Notes under the pieces: generated by a model
What the model saw: the letters and a program-made list of their open reading frames with translations, nothing else
Database searches by the model: none
Told to the model about the DNA's origin: nothing
Program-made: the position numbers and the translations under genes
In this document: positions 44,788-54,924 of the stretch, one piece after another
Numbering within the stretch: the stretch's first letter is position 1
Layout of the letters: the number at the start of each line of letters is the position of its first letter
DNA from: an uncultured Gammaproteobacteria bacterium
Lineage (GTDB): Bacteria; Pseudomonadota; Gammaproteobacteria; Pseudomonadales; Pseudohongiellaceae
Assembly (NCBI GenBank): GCA_903853385.1
Contig: CAINTJ010000044.1
Span: 28,406-92,405 of the forward strand
DNA length: 64,000 bases
Direction: 5' to 3'

Positions 44788-46158
44788 TCACTTCAAGCTT
44801 TGTGCCAGCGCCAAACCCTTCAGCAAGTTGAGGGCTTCATTGAGCTGGTAATCCGGCACCAGCACCTCTTCAGCGGTGGTTTTGCCTTTGGGTGCGGCAG
44901 CTGCCGGTTTCGCCGGTGCCGGCGCGGCTTTCTTTTCTTCCGGCTTGGTGTCATTGGCGTTGGCCAGATGCTTGCTCAGATCGGCTTCACGATAGGCAGC
45001 AATGCTGTCGGCAATCTTGGTGACCTGGCCGCGATCAACCACGATGTCGGGCTTGATGCCTTCGGCCTGGATCGAGCGACCGTTCGGCGTGAAATACAGT
45101 GAGGTAGTGAGTTTGATGGCGCGATCATTGGTGAGTGGCAACACCGTCTGCACCGAACCTTTGCCGAAACTGCGGGTGCCCATGATGATGGCGCGCTTGT
45201 GATCCTGCAGCGCACCCGCCACGATTTCGGAGGCGGAGGCCGAGCCGCCATTGATCAACACCACCAACGGAATGCCGCGGCTGGGATCATCGGGGGTGGC
45301 TTCAAAGCGCAGGTTGGAATTGGGCAGGCGACCTTTGGTATAGACAATGAGGCCATTGGTGATAAAGGCATCCACTACGCCTACCGCCGCTTGCAAGACG
45401 CCACCGGGATTGTTGCGCAAATCCATAACCATGCCTTTGAGCTTGTTGCTGTCGCCCTGCATCTTGTTAAGGGCATCCACCATTTCCGTGCCGGTGTTGG
45501 CAGAGAACTGCGCAATGCGCACGTAACCGATGCCAGGTTCCAGCTCGCGGTAGCGGAGACTGCGGGCTTTGATAATTTCGCGGGTGACTTTTACTTCAAA
45601 CGGTTCATTTACACCGGGCCTGGCAATGGTAAGACGAATCGTGGTGCCGGGGGCGCCGCGCAACAATTCGGTGGTATCCCCCATGGTGACTTCCTGGGTC
45701 GGGGTGTCATCCAGCTTGATGATGAGATCGCCAGCCTGGATGCCGGCACGGGCGGCTGGTGAATCATCGATGGGGGCGACTATTTTGATAAGTCCATTCT
45801 CAATGCCGACTTCCACGCCCAGTCCGCCGAATTCACCAGTGGTGGTTTCCTGCAGGTCGGCGTAGTCGCTCTTGGCCATATAGGATGAATGCGGGTCGAT
45901 GCCGGCCAGCATGCCCTTGACGGCATTTTCCAGCAGGGTTTTGTCATCAATGGGTTCGACATAGGCTTCGCGCACCTGGTTCAGAACTTGCGCAAAAATG
46001 CGTACTTCATCCATCGGCAATGACAGCGGCTTGCTGTCAGTCGGTTCTTTGGCCGGGGCCTGGCCGCATGCGGGCAGCGCCAGCAACAAGCCCAGTGCCA
46101 GTGCAGTCAAGTTGCTTGCAGGTATCAACCGATGGGAAAAGCGCGCGAGTTGCAACAT
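44788..46158 (-). CDS. ctpA: C-terminal processing serine protease (S41)
   Basis: 456 residues. The N-terminal signal has a possible lipobox LPAC with C31. DPHSSYM precedes a PDZ domain (GLGVEVGIENGLIKIVAPIDDSPAARAGI). The catalytic Ser is in GGSASASEIVAGALQ and the Lys in GTRSFGKGSVQ. CtpA-type proteases trim envelope proteins, and in Pseudomonas CtpA degrades peptidoglycan endopeptidases. An Ala/Pro/Lys-rich linker precedes the C-terminal helix. It follows envC by 67 bp, in the conserved gpmI-envC-ctpA order. Confidence 0.94.
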   Translation of the reverse strand: MLQLARFSHRLIPASNLTALALGLLLALPACGQAPAKEPTDSKPLSLPMDEVRIFAQVLNQVREAYVEPIDDKTLLENAVKGMLAGIDPHSSYMAKSDYADLQETTTGEFGGLGVEVGIENGLIKIVAPIDDSPAARAGIQAGDLIIKLDDTPTQEVTMGDTTELLRGAPGTTIRLTIARPGVNEPFEVKVTREIIKARSLRYRELEPGIGYVRIAQFSANTGTEMVDALNKMQGDSNKLKGMVMDLRNNPGGVLQAAVGVVDAFITNGLIVYTKGRLPNSNLRFEATPDDPSRGIPLVVLINGGSASASEIVAGALQDHKRAIIMGTRSFGKGSVQTVLPLTNDRAIKLTTSLYFTPNGRSIQAEGIKPDIVVDRGQVTKIADSIAAYREADLSKHLANANDTKPEEKKAAPAPAKPAAAAPKGKTTAEEVLVPDYQLNEALNLLKGLALAQSLK

Positions 46159-46225
46159 GGAAGGATCTCGGGGGATCAGGTGAATCGAACGAAACTGTCA
46201 GTTATGAGGCTTCAGTTACCAGGTA

Positions 46226-47362
46226 TCACTTACGGGGCATGCACCAAAGCGCCGGATTTTCTGCTTTGCCTTCGTGGCGGATTTCAAAGTAGAGCCCGCT
46301 CTGGTGCTGGCCGCCGGTATTGCCCACGGATGCAATCACATCGCCACGTTGTACCCAAGCGCCCAGTTTCTGGTTTAGCTGCGCATTGTGTGCATACAAA
46401 CTCATGTAACCATCGCCATGATCAATTATCAATAGCAGGCCGGAATTGCCGAACCAGTCGGCAAACACCACGCGGCCATAGTGGATGGCTTTGATGTCAG
46501 TGCCGGCACTGGCAGCCAGATCAATGCCTTCATAGGTCAGATCGCCAAGCTCATAGCGTGAGCCGAAGCTGTGCAAGAGTTTGCCATCCACCGGCCAGGG
46601 CAGGTGACCCTTGCGGCCGGCAAAGGGTTCGGTTTTGCTGAGGTTGGCGAGTGAGCGCTTGCTTAATTCTTCCATCAACAGCTGTTTTTCTACACGCTCC
46701 TGTTCAAGCGCGTTGAGTTTCTTGCCGCGTTCGTTGAGGTCGGCATCCAGATTGGCGAGCAGGGTCTGGCGCTTCCCTTGTTTGTCGGCGAGATTGCTGC
46801 GCTGGGCCAGCAGTTCGTTTTGCCGCTGCGCCAGCGCTTCGGTAGCGGCGGTGATTGCGGTTTCAGTGGTGCTGATGCCAGCCAGTAGCTGGGTGTAAGA
46901 GCTGATGGTTCTGGTTCGCGCCGCGCTGAAGTACTGGTAATAGCGCGACATGCGCGCGGTATCGGCCGGGTTCTGCTGGTTCAGCAGCAGTTTGAGATAT
47001 TCCTGCTTGCCACTGATCCAGGCGCTGCGCAGGTAACCGGCCAGCAGTTCCTGCTGTGCCTTGCGTTGCTGCAGCAAAGCCGCGGATTCAGTCTTCAATT
47101 GCGCGAGTTTCAGGCGCTCTGTGTTGATTTCGGCAGCGAGTTTGTCGAGTGAGCCCTGCAGCTGGCTGATGTCACGTTCGTTGTTTTGCACTTCAGTGCT
47201 GACACTGGTGCGCTGATGGTTGAGCGAAGTAATTTCCTTCTGCACCTTGCCGATGGTCTGTTCGATTTGCGTCAGCTCGTCCTTGCTTGGCGGCCTGGGG
47301 GCGGCCAGCAGCAAAGCCGGCAGCCAGGCACATCCAAGCAACAGGCAGCGCAGCCAGCCCAT
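46226..47362 (-). CDS. envC: Murein hydrolase activator EnvC
   Basis: 378 residues. A signal peptide precedes two long coiled-coil stretches (about 25-110 and 160-245), then a C-terminal LytM/M23 domain (GHLPWPVDGKLLHSFGSRY to the end). EnvC activates amidases AmiA/AmiB at the septum under FtsEX control. The LytM domain retains YGRVVFADWFGNSGLLLIIDHG and YFEIRHEG but is degenerate at the zinc site, as expected of an activator. Its ATG overlaps the gpmI stop by one base. Confidence 0.93.
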   Translation of the reverse strand: MGWLRCLLLGCAWLPALLLAAPRPPSKDELTQIEQTIGKVQKEITSLNHQRTSVSTEVQNNERDISQLQGSLDKLAAEINTERLKLAQLKTESAALLQQRKAQQELLAGYLRSAWISGKQEYLKLLLNQQNPADTARMSRYYQYFSAARTRTISSYTQLLAGISTTETAITAATEALAQRQNELLAQRSNLADKQGKRQTLLANLDADLNERGKKLNALEQERVEKQLLMEELSKRSLANLSKTEPFAGRKGHLPWPVDGKLLHSFGSRYELGDLTYEGIDLAASAGTDIKAIHYGRVVFADWFGNSGLLLIIDHGDGYMSLYAHNAQLNQKLGAWVQRGDVIASVGNTGGQHQSGLYFEIRHEGKAENPALWCMPRK

Positions 47363-48903
47363 CAGAGAGTTTGCACCAGGGAATGGCCAAGCATTTCCTT
47401 TGGCTGTGGCAGATCCATCAACGTGAGCAGACTGGGGGCGACATCACACAGCGCGCCGTCGTTGTGCAGCGTCAGCTTGCGGGGGCCGACATAGACCAGC
47501 GGCACCGGGCCGTTGGTATGCTGGGTCATCGCCTGTCCAGTGGTTTCATCCAGCATCTGTTCCACATTGCCGTGGTCGGCAGTAATCAAACACTGGCCAT
47601 CCACGGCCAGCAGTGCTTCGGTAATCCTGCCGAGGCAGGCGTCCAGCGCTTCCACCGCCTTGATGGCGGCCGGCAGCGAGCCAGTATGCCCCACCATGTC
47701 GCCGTTGGCGAAATTGCAGATGATGGCATCGTATGCACGATTGGCTATCGCCGCAACCAGCTGGTCGGTGATTTCATAGGCGCTCATTTCCGGTTTTAGA
47801 TCGTAGGTTTCAACTTTGGGCGAAGGAATCAGGATACGGCTTTCGCCCGGATATTCCTGCTCGCGGCCGCCGCTGAAAAAGAAGGTTACATGTGCATATT
47901 TCTCGGTCTCGGCTATGCGTAATTGTGTGCGTCCCAGCTGTGAAAGATATTCACCAAAACTGTTGCTGAGATTTTCCGGATCAAACGCCACGGTGGTGGG
48001 CAGATCGGTGGAGTATTCGGTCAGTGACACGAAACAGGACAAGCGTGGCAGCACGCCGCGCTCAAAGCCGCTGAATTCAGGCTTGATAAACGCCGCCGTT
48101 AACTGGCGGGCGCGGTCGGCACGGAAATTCATGAACACGATGGCGTCATTGTCCTGTATGACAACGGGCGGCTCATGGTCAGCACCCAGCACAGCCGGCT
48201 GGACGAATTCATCGTTTTCACCCCGCGCATAAGCGGCCTGCAAAGCGGTGAGGGCGTCAGGATAGTGCCAGGCGGCAGTGCCATGACAGATTGTATTGAA
48301 GGCTTTCTCTACCCGGTCCCAGCGTTTGTCGCGATCCATGCCAAAGAAGCGCCCACCCACAGAGGCAATGCGCCCGCCCGGATGGTTGGCAAACCACTGC
48401 GAGAAACGACGCAGGGTGCTTTCAGCGCTGCGTGGTGGAGTATCTCGGCCGTCGAGCATCGCATGCAGATAGATGCGCTGGCAGCCCTTGCCGGCGGCCA
48501 GTTCCAGCATGGCCATGATCTGGTCTTCGTGACTGTGGATGCCGCCGTCTGACAGCAGGCCCATCACATGCAGCGCACTGCCCTGTTGCAGGCAAAGATC
48601 GACCGCGTGGTTAAGGGCGGCATTGGTTGAGAATTCGCCATCCACGATCGCCTTGTTGATGCGGGTCAGGCTCTGATAGACCACCCGCCCGGCCCCCAGA
48701 TTCATATGGCCCACTTCGGAATTGCCCATTTGACCGTCGGGCAGGCCGACTTTCAGGCCGGAGGTGTGGATCAAGGTATGCGGGTAGCGGGCCAGCAGAC
48801 TGTGCCAGACCGGGGCATGCGCCAGGGCTATGGCATTGTTGTCGGTAGCGTCACGATGGCCCCAGCCATCAAGAATGAGCAGCAAAGTAGGTGCGGGTTT
48901 CAT
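47362..48903 (-). CDS. gpmI: 2,3-bisphosphoglycerate-independent phosphoglycerate mutase
   Basis: 513 residues, the alkaline-phosphatase-superfamily enzyme with two manganese ions. The N-terminal metal-binding segment is LILDGWGHRD, and the phosphoserine motif is GQMGNSEVGHMNLGAGRVVYQ (shown in part). Late metal ligands are in CNFANGDMVGHTG and TADHGNVEQM. It interconverts 3- and 2-phosphoglycerate in glycolysis and gluconeogenesis. It is divergent from the rhodanese gene and is the first gene of gpmI-envC-ctpA. Confidence 0.97.
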   Translation of the reverse strand: MKPAPTLLLILDGWGHRDATDNNAIALAHAPVWHSLLARYPHTLIHTSGLKVGLPDGQMGNSEVGHMNLGAGRVVYQSLTRINKAIVDGEFSTNAALNHAVDLCLQQGSALHVMGLLSDGGIHSHEDQIMAMLELAAGKGCQRIYLHAMLDGRDTPPRSAESTLRRFSQWFANHPGGRIASVGGRFFGMDRDKRWDRVEKAFNTICHGTAAWHYPDALTALQAAYARGENDEFVQPAVLGADHEPPVVIQDNDAIVFMNFRADRARQLTAAFIKPEFSGFERGVLPRLSCFVSLTEYSTDLPTTVAFDPENLSNSFGEYLSQLGRTQLRIAETEKYAHVTFFFSGGREQEYPGESRILIPSPKVETYDLKPEMSAYEITDQLVAAIANRAYDAIICNFANGDMVGHTGSLPAAIKAVEALDACLGRITEALLAVDGQCLITADHGNVEQMLDETTGQAMTQHTNGPVPLVYVGPRKLTLHNDGALCDVAPSLLTLMDLPQPKEMLGHSLVQTL

Positions 48904-49094
48904 TAAAGGGGGTATCTCTCCAGGCAGGGCTGGATTCTAAGGTTAGCGCTTGCGTATGGGAACCACGATTGTCTGCGCCCGGTGTGCCTGACTTCCTGGG
49001 GGGAGCTGTGTATACTGCCGCGCTCCCGCGCAGGCGCCCCCGATCGGAACCGGCGTGTTGGCAGCGGGGTTTTCATAGTGAAGCAAGTAACTGC

Positions 49095-49508
49095 ATGATA
49101 CGTTTTCTCGAATTCTTGGTAAATCATTGGGTGCTATCAGGGTTGTGGCTGGCCGCGGCTGCCGCTTTGCTCGCCTATCTCAATTCCAAAACCGGCACCA
49201 GCCTCAGCCCCAACCAGACCGTGGCCCTTGTCAACAAGGAAGAGGGTGTGGTGTTGGATGTGCGCGAGCGCAAGGATTTTGAAAAAGGACATATCGTCGA
49301 GGCGATCAACATCCCGCTCGCCAAACTGTCCGAGCGCATCGTGGAGCTGGAAAAACACAAAGACAAACCCATTATTGTGGTGTGCCAGCACGGACAGAGT
49401 GCAGGGGAAGCGGTGAAATTGCTGCATACCAGCGGCTATGCCAAAGCCGGCAAAATGGCCGGTGGACTAGCTGAATGGCAGGCGCAAAATTTGCCCGTCG
49501 TTAAATAA
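49095..49508 (+). CDS. Membrane-anchored rhodanese-like protein (YibN type)
   Basis: 137 residues: one N-terminal membrane helix (about 10-28) and a single rhodanese domain with LDVRERKDFEKGHIVEAINIPL and the active-site Cys C97 in VCQHGQSAGEA. It may carry persulfide sulfur or serve another role at the membrane. This gene-secB neighbourhood is the yibN-(grxC)-secB order of other gammaproteobacteria, with grxC missing here. The longer frame upstream runs through the promoter region, so ATG 49095 is chosen. Confidence 0.88.
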   Translation: MIRFLEFLVNHWVLSGLWLAAAAALLAYLNSKTGTSLSPNQTVALVNKEEGVVLDVRERKDFEKGHIVEAINIPLAKLSERIVELEKHKDKPIIVVCQHGQSAGEAVKLLHTSGYAKAGKMAGGLAEWQAQNLPVVK

Positions 49509-49592
49509 GCAGCCAGGCAATCCCGCAGCTCGCGCAAGATCAGCAAGACCCGGACCAGTAATAACAACGTAACATAACTTTGCAGGTGACCC

Positions 49593-50075
49593 ATGGCAGA
49601 AAACACAACTGCGGCTGCACCGCCAGCCACAAACGAACCGCGTTTCGGCGTCCAGCGCCTTTACATCAAAGACACTTCTTTTGAATCGCCGGATTCGCCT
49701 GAGTGTTTCCGCCGCCAGTACGCTCCCACTATCAATTTCAATATCAACACCCGTAGCCGCAAAATCGAAGGCGACATGTACGAAGTGGTGTTGCGCTTGA
49801 CTGCTGATGTGAAGCAGGAAGACAAAACCGTATTTCTGGTCGAAGTCCAGCAAGCCGGTATTTTTGAAATAGCGGGGATTGAGGGTGAGCAGCTGGAGCA
49901 GGTTTTGAGCATTACCTGCCCCAGCGTGCTGTTCCCCTACGGTCGGGAAGCGGTTGATGCGCTGGTGATCAAAGGCAGTTTCCCGGCGCTGATGCTGGCA
50001 CCTATCAATTTTGAAGCGGTCTATGCACAGGCCAAGGCGCAGCAGCCAGCCCCGCAGCAAGAAACTTTGCAGTAG
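49593..50075 (+). CDS. secB: Protein-export chaperone SecB
   Basis: 160 residues. FGVQRLYIKDTSFESPDSPECF and the core YEVVLRLTADVKQEDKTVFLVEVQQAGIFEI match SecB. It keeps preproteins unfolded and delivers them to SecA. The tail is Ala/Gln-rich. It lies 84 bp after the rhodanese gene and is followed by a strong terminator. Confidence 0.97.
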   Translation: MAENTTAAAPPATNEPRFGVQRLYIKDTSFESPDSPECFRRQYAPTINFNINTRSRKIEGDMYEVVLRLTADVKQEDKTVFLVEVQQAGIFEIAGIEGEQLEQVLSITCPSVLFPYGREAVDALVIKGSFPALMLAPINFEAVYAQAKAQQPAPQQETLQ

Positions 50076-50127
50076 ACGGCTCCTGATCGGTCGCTGCGCA
50101 AGCGCGGCCGCGCAAATAGCCAAGCAA

Positions 50128-50155
50128 GGCGGCGGGGTCACCCGGCGCCTTTTTT
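50128..50155 (+). terminator. Intrinsic terminator of secB
   Basis: GGCGGCGGG (50128-50136) pairs with CCCGGCGCC (50141-50149) with one mismatch around a GTCA loop, followed by six T. It touches the end of the convergent trmL gene. Confidence 0.85.
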
Positions 50156-50642
50156 AATGCCCGCCGTTCGCCGGGGTTGGCATGGCGCCGGGATAGCCCA
50201 ACTGTCGCCAGGCTTCATAAGCGGCCACGGCGACGGAATTGGATAAGTTAAGGCTGCGGCTGACGGCTACCATGGGCAATCTTAAAGCTGCGTGTATCGC
50301 GTCAGATACCAGCATTTTCTCGGGAATTCCTGCAGATTCAGCGCCAAATAGCAGAAAGTCATCTGCTTGAAACTGGAAGTCCGAATGGCTGAGCTTGCCT
50401 TTGGTGCTGAAAGCTACAATGCGTTTGGGTTGGCAGTGCGCCAGAAACTGCTCCCAGTTGGCATGCACGCTGAGCTTGCTGAACTCGTGGTAATCCAGCC
50501 CTGCCCGCCGCAGCCGCTTTTCATCCAGCGCAAAGCCCAGCGGCTCTATCAGATGCAGTGAGCTGCCGATATTGCTGCAGAGTCTGATGATGTTGCCGGT
50601 ATTGGGAGGAATTTCGGGCTGGTGGAGCACTATGCTGATCAT
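50154..50642 (-). CDS. trmL: tRNA (cytidine(34)-2'-O)-methyltransferase
   Basis: 162 residues of the SPOUT fold. [32 protein letters not shown] at the N-terminus and [14 protein letters not shown] and [26 protein letters not shown] at the knot are diagnostic. It methylates the wobble ribose of tRNA-Leu isoacceptors. Its start directly follows the ntrC stop, so it is probably the last gene of the ntrB-ntrC transcript. Confidence 0.95.
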   Translation of the reverse strand: MISIVLHQPEIPPNTGNIIRLCSNIGSSLHLIEPLGFALDEKRLRRAGLDYHEFSKLSVHANWEQFLAHCQPKRIVAFSTKGKLSHSDFQFQADDFLLFGAESAGIPEKMLVSDAIHAALRLPMVAVSRSLNLSNSVAVAAYEAWRQLGYPGAMPTPANGGH

Positions 50643-52076
50643 TTATTCAGCCCCTTCATCCTCTTCATCGGTGGCAGTGTTCTGCATGCCCAGCTCTTTC
50701 AATTTGCGGGTGAGCGTATTACGACCCCACCCCAGCAGCTCGGAGGCATCGCGTTTGCGACCGCCGCTGTGCTGCAGCGCTACTTCAATCATGCATTTTT
50801 CGAACAACGGAGTGGCCTGTTGCAGAATGCCGGTATGGCCCAGTTTCAGTTCCTGGTCGGCCCAGTGTTTGAGATTTTGTATCCAGTTGCCCGCCACTGG
50901 CTGGTCATGGCTGGAGGTATGGAATTCTTCCGGCAGATCATTGATGAAGATTTCACGGCCCGCCGCCATGACGGTGATCCAGCTGCAGAAATTCTCCAGC
51001 TGCCGCACGTTGCCAGGCCAGGGCAGGTTGGTGAGGAACTTGCTGGTTTCCGGGCGCAGTACTTTCTTCTCCACACCCATTTGCTGGGCCGCTTTGCGCA
51101 GAAAATGCTCACACAAGGCCGGGATATCTTCGCGGCGATCAGCCAGACGCGGTAAATGAATCGGAATGACATTGAGTCGGTGGAACAAATCTTCACGGAA
51201 CAGATGTTCTTTCACCCGCGCTTCCAGATTCTGGTGTGTGGCAGCGATCACCCGCACATCAACCTTGATAGGTGAGAGCCCGCCAACGCGATAGAACTCG
51301 CCATCGGATAACACACGCAGCAAGCGGGTTTGGGTTTCCGTCGGCATGTCGCCGATTTCGTCGAGGAACAGGGTGCCACCATGGGCTTGCTCGAAACGAC
51401 CAACGCGCAATTGGGTGGCACCGGTGAAGGCACCTTTCTCATGACCGAACAGTTCTGATTCGATCAGGTCTTTCGGAATGGCAGCGACGTTGAGGGGAAT
51501 ATAGGGTTTGTCCGCACGCGGGCTGTGTTTGTGCAACGCCTGCGCTACCAGCTCTTTGCCGGTGCCGGATTCACCTTTGATCAGTACGGTAATGTTGGAG
51601 TGGGACAGGCGGCCAATCGCACGGAACACTTCCTGCATTGACGGCGCTTCGCCGATGATGGTCTTGTTCTCCTGCACGGCTGGGGCTTGCGATTCGCCGC
51701 GGGTTTCCTGCGAATGGCGGATTGCGCGCTGGGCCACCGCCACCGCTTCATTTACATCAAAGGGTTTGGGCAGATATTCAAATGCACCATGTTTGTAGGA
51801 TTGCACGGCACTGCTCAGATCCGAGTGAGCCGTCATGATGATTACCGGAATGTGTGGCCAGGTTTCCTGCACTTCATTGAGAACTTCCAGGCCATCTCTG
51901 CCGGGCATGCGAATATCGCTGATGATTGCGGCTGGCTGACGCGTACGCAGCTTGCTGAGCATGGCATCGCCGTTTTCAAAGCTCTCACTGGTGAGGCCGG
52001 CCTTGGCAAAGGATTTTTCGAGTACCCATCTTATGGAACGGTCGTCGTCAACGATCCATATAGTGTCCTTGTTCAT
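50643..52076 (-). CDS. ntrC: Nitrogen regulation response regulator NtrC
   Basis: 477 residues. The receiver domain has phospho-acceptor D54 in ISDIRMPG. The sigma-54-interacting AAA+ domain has GESGTGKE and the GAFTGA loop. A Fis-type helix-turn-helix closes the protein ([23 protein letters not shown]). Phosphorylated by NtrB under nitrogen limitation, it activates sigma-54 promoters. It overlaps ntrB by four bases. Matching binding sites are visible upstream of both ntrB and glnA. Confidence 0.97.
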   Translation of the reverse strand: MNKDTIWIVDDDRSIRWVLEKSFAKAGLTSESFENGDAMLSKLRTRQPAAIISDIRMPGRDGLEVLNEVQETWPHIPVIIMTAHSDLSSAVQSYKHGAFEYLPKPFDVNEAVAVAQRAIRHSQETRGESQAPAVQENKTIIGEAPSMQEVFRAIGRLSHSNITVLIKGESGTGKELVAQALHKHSPRADKPYIPLNVAAIPKDLIESELFGHEKGAFTGATQLRVGRFEQAHGGTLFLDEIGDMPTETQTRLLRVLSDGEFYRVGGLSPIKVDVRVIAATHQNLEARVKEHLFREDLFHRLNVIPIHLPRLADRREDIPALCEHFLRKAAQQMGVEKKVLRPETSKFLTNLPWPGNVRQLENFCSWITVMAAGREIFINDLPEEFHTSSHDQPVAGNWIQNLKHWADQELKLGHTGILQQATPLFEKCMIEVALQHSGGRKRDASELLGWGRNTLTRKLKELGMQNTATDEEDEGAE

Positions 52077-53194
52077 GCGCTACTACCTTCATTTTGAATT
52101 GGAATGGAAAGCATAAAACGCGTGCGGCCTTCCTGACTTTCACATTCAATCAACCCCGCATGGTTCTTGATGATGTTCTGTGCAATAGACAAGCCAAGTC
52201 CGGTGCCCTCTGCGCGTCCACTGATCAAAGGGTAGAAAATGTTCTCAATGATATGGGGCGGAATGCCGGGGCCGTTGTCGATTATCTCGATGCGTGCAAC
52301 CAATTTGTAAAGCTCGGAAGAGATGGTGGCGTGCGAGACTGCGCGCGTGCGCAGAATGATCTGGGGGTTTTGCTGTTTGGGGTTTTCTGTCAATGCCTGC
52401 ATCGCGTTGCGGACGATGTTCAGCACTGCCTGAATCAGTTGTTCCAGATCGCCCGAAATCTCGGGCAGGCTGGGGTCATAGTCGCGAATGATGCGGATGG
52501 AGCCCCGGGTTTCGGCTTCCACCAGGTTGCGTACGCGTTCAAGCACTTCGTGGATATTGATGCGACGAATCACCGGCTTTTTGTAAGGACCGGTGAGGCG
52601 ATCGACCAGATTCACCAGCCGGTCAGTCTCTTCGATGATGACATTGGTGTAGTCCTGTAACTGGGAGTTGGGCAATTCACTTGCCAGCAACTGGGCAGCA
52701 CCGCGAATGCCCCCTAGTGGATTTTTGATTTCGTGGCTGAGCCCGCGGATCATTTCAACGGTAATTTCGTGTTTGGCCAGCACGGTTTCCTTGCGACTGA
52801 TGGACCAGCTGCGATTGATTTCCTGGATTTCGATCAGGAAAAAAAGACCGCTGGTGTCATTCACAATGGAAGTGGCATGGTCCACCAGCACTTTATTGCC
52901 ACTGGGCAGAACCAGTTCAACCTTGCGGGAAATGATGGTGTTATTGGCTTTGCGTGCGGTTGCAGTTGCCTGCTCGATAATGTCGCCATTACGCAGGAGT
53001 TCGGTGATATGGGCTTTGTGGGAGTGGCGGGCACTGGTTTCCAGCAAGGCTTCGGCTGCCGGATTCATATGGAAAAGGTGGCAGCCTTTGTCGAGCACGA
53101 CCACGGCTGTGGTCAGGTTGTCGAGCAGGCGGGTATTGAAACTTTCGTTTGTCACTTTGTCCGGTTTGGGAAATTTGCTGGAGAAAGAGTTCAT
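52073..53194 (-). CDS. ntrB: Nitrogen regulation sensor kinase/phosphatase NtrB
   Basis: 373 residues. An N-terminal PAS domain (about 20-130) is followed by the phospho-accepting H-box GLSHEIKNPLGGIRGAAQLL and an ATP-binding HATPase domain with DNGPGIP and GTGLGLSIAQNII. It is cytosolic, with no membrane segment, and its kinase/phosphatase balance is set by the PII protein. It has its own sigma-54 promoter, and a terminator separates it from glnA. Confidence 0.96.
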   Translation of the reverse strand: MNSFSSKFPKPDKVTNESFNTRLLDNLTTAVVVLDKGCHLFHMNPAAEALLETSARHSHKAHITELLRNGDIIEQATATARKANNTIISRKVELVLPSGNKVLVDHATSIVNDTSGLFFLIEIQEINRSWSISRKETVLAKHEITVEMIRGLSHEIKNPLGGIRGAAQLLASELPNSQLQDYTNVIIEETDRLVNLVDRLTGPYKKPVIRRINIHEVLERVRNLVEAETRGSIRIIRDYDPSLPEISGDLEQLIQAVLNIVRNAMQALTENPKQQNPQIILRTRAVSHATISSELYKLVARIEIIDNGPGIPPHIIENIFYPLISGRAEGTGLGLSIAQNIIKNHAGLIECESQEGRTRFMLSIPIQNEGSSA

Positions 53195-53231
53195 CCTGAT
53201 TCAAGCAATCTGGCATTAGGCACTAACATCA

Positions 53232-53247
53232 TGCAATTAGTGCACCA
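53232..53247 (-). promoter_or_regulatory. Sigma-54 promoter of ntrB-ntrC
   Basis: On the minus strand TGGTGCACTAATTGCA fits the -24/-12 consensus TGGCAC-N5-TTGCA, with GG and GC exactly ten bases apart. Transcription would start near 53221, about 27 bases before the ntrB ATG. Confidence 0.7.
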
Positions 53248-53256
53248 AGCTGGTTG
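53241..53256. promoter_or_regulatory. Possible second NtrC site overlapping the ntrB promoter
   Basis: TGCACCAAGCTGGTTG matches the NtrC palindrome TGCACCA-N3-TGGTGC at all but the last two bases and overlaps the -24 element, so it could serve autorepression. Confidence 0.5.
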
Positions 53257-53330
53257 GTCGAAAATAGTTCCGGAATTACTGTCCAAACGCGGGAATCCGG
53301 AGCCAACAACCAGTGCATTACCCTAGAAAT

Positions 53331-53347
53331 TGCACAATTTTGGTGCA
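53331..53347. promoter_or_regulatory. NtrC-binding site upstream of ntrB
   Basis: TGCACAATTTTGGTGCA differs from the palindrome TGCACCA-N3-TGGTGCA at one base. It lies about 110 to 125 bases upstream of the predicted ntrB start site, the usual enhancer distance. Confidence 0.7.
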
Positions 53348-53377
53348 GAGATCTTACTTTACGCCTTTTATTGAAAC

Positions 53378-53407
53378 AAAAAAAGCCCGCCGGTCGGGCG
53401 GGCTTTT
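53378..53407 (-). terminator. Intrinsic terminator of glnA
   Basis: GCCCGCC (53385-53391) pairs with GGCGGGC (53397-53403) around a five-base loop, flanked by A-run and T-run extensions. On the minus strand a seven-T tract follows. It lies about 60 bases after the glnA stop and would limit read-through into ntrB. Confidence 0.9.
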
Positions 53408-53465
53408 GTGTGCGGCAGTCTAAAGCAGAGCTTTGTGGTGGCTCCCTGCTCCAGACTGATACCAC

Positions 53466-54878
53466 TTAGCAGCTGTAGTAAAGCTCGAACTCCAGCGGGT
53501 GGGTGGTCATGTTGACGAGGACATGTTCCTGCTTTTTCAGTGCGATGTAGGCATCAAGGGTTTCATCGCTGAACACGCCGCCGGCAGTCAGGAAGGCACG
53601 GTCCTTGTCCAGATTGTCGAGCGCGTCCATCAGGTCATTGGCAACCTGCGGGATCAGTGCTTCTTCTTCCGGTTCCAGATCGTACAGATCCTTGGTAGCG
53701 GGTTCACCTGGATGGATCTTGTTCTTGATGCCATCGATGCCAGCCATCAGCATGCCTGCGAAGAACAGGTAAGGGTTGGCAGTGGAATCGCCGAAGCGCA
53801 CTTCAATACGAATGGCTTTGGGATTGCCGCCCATGATGTACGGGATTCGAATGGATGCAGAACGGTTACGGGCAGAGTAAGCCATCATGGTAGGGGCTTC
53901 GTAGCCTTTGACCAGACGCTTGTAGGAGTTGGTGGAGCAGTTGCCCAGTGCGTTCAAAGCCTTGGAGTGCTTGATGATGCCGCCGATGTAGTACAGCGCG
54001 TCGTCAGACAGATTGGCGTAGCCGGAGCCGGCAAAGATGTTTTTGCCGTCTTTGAAGATGGACTGATGCACGTGCATGCCATTGCCATTGTCGCCTACCA
54101 ATGGTTTGGGCATGAAAGTAGCGGTTTTGCCAAAAGCGTCAGCCACGTTGTGTACAACATATTTCAAGGTTTGTACTTCGTCGGCTTTCTTGGTCAAGGT
54201 ATTGAAAGCAACGCCGATTTCGCACTGGCCAGCGTTGGCGACTTCATGATGATGGATTTCAACGTCAAGACCCATGTCTTGCATGGTGCTGCACATGGCA
54301 GCGCGAATGTCATGCAAGGAGTCGACCGGTGGTACCGGGAAATAGCCGCCTTTTACGCGCGGGATATGGCCGGTGGAGGGGTGGTCTTCCCAATCGGCAT
54401 CCGTGGTCCACGCTGCTTCTTTCGAGATGATCTTGCTCATGCAGTAGCCCATGGTGGTGCGGTACTTCACTTCGTCGAAAATGAAGAATTCCGGTTCCGG
54501 GCCCATGTAAGCGGTATCGCCGATACCGGTGGATTTCAGGTAGGCTTCAGCGCGACGTGAGATTGAACGTGGGTCGCGGTCGTAACCGGACATCGTGGTG
54601 GGCTCAAGTACGTCACAGACTATGTTGACTTGGGACTCTTCGGCAAATGGGTCCATTACAGCGGTGCTGTCATCAGGCAGGAGTACCATGTCGGATTCAT
54701 TGATGCCTTTCCAGCCAGCAATGGAGGAGCCATCGAACATTTGGCCTTTGAAGAAGCCTGCATTTACTTTATTGGCAGGGAAAGTAACGTGCTGCTGTTT
54801 GCCTTTGGTATCTGTAAAACGGAGGTCAACCCACTTTACATCGTTATCTTTGATTAGTTTGAGCGTCTTCTCAGACAT
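53466..54878 (-). CDS. glnA: Glutamine synthetase type I
   Basis: 470 residues, GSI-beta. [12 protein letters not shown] carries the Tyr that GlnE adenylylates, so activity should be controlled by covalent modification. [32 protein letters not shown] and the metal-binding GNGMHVHQS are intact. It makes glutamine from glutamate, ammonia and ATP. GGAGGA five bases before the ATG is a very strong ribosome-binding site. The upstream sigma-54 promoter and NtrC site give nitrogen control. Confidence 0.98.
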   Translation of the reverse strand: MSEKTLKLIKDNDVKWVDLRFTDTKGKQQHVTFPANKVNAGFFKGQMFDGSSIAGWKGINESDMVLLPDDSTAVMDPFAEESQVNIVCDVLEPTTMSGYDRDPRSISRRAEAYLKSTGIGDTAYMGPEPEFFIFDEVKYRTTMGYCMSKIISKEAAWTTDADWEDHPSTGHIPRVKGGYFPVPPVDSLHDIRAAMCSTMQDMGLDVEIHHHEVANAGQCEIGVAFNTLTKKADEVQTLKYVVHNVADAFGKTATFMPKPLVGDNGNGMHVHQSIFKDGKNIFAGSGYANLSDDALYYIGGIIKHSKALNALGNCSTNSYKRLVKGYEAPTMMAYSARNRSASIRIPYIMGGNPKAIRIEVRFGDSTANPYLFFAGMLMAGIDGIKNKIHPGEPATKDLYDLEPEEEALIPQVANDLMDALDNLDKDRAFLTAGGVFSDETLDAYIALKKQEHVLVNMTTHPLEFELYYSC

Positions 54879-54924
54879 GTATTCCTCCGCGGAGCGTTAA
54901 ACCAGAGTGCTGGTTGTCTGTTTG

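Noticed and set aside
53499..54560. 353-codon plus-strand open frame
   Set aside because: Antisense to glnA, whose identity is certain.
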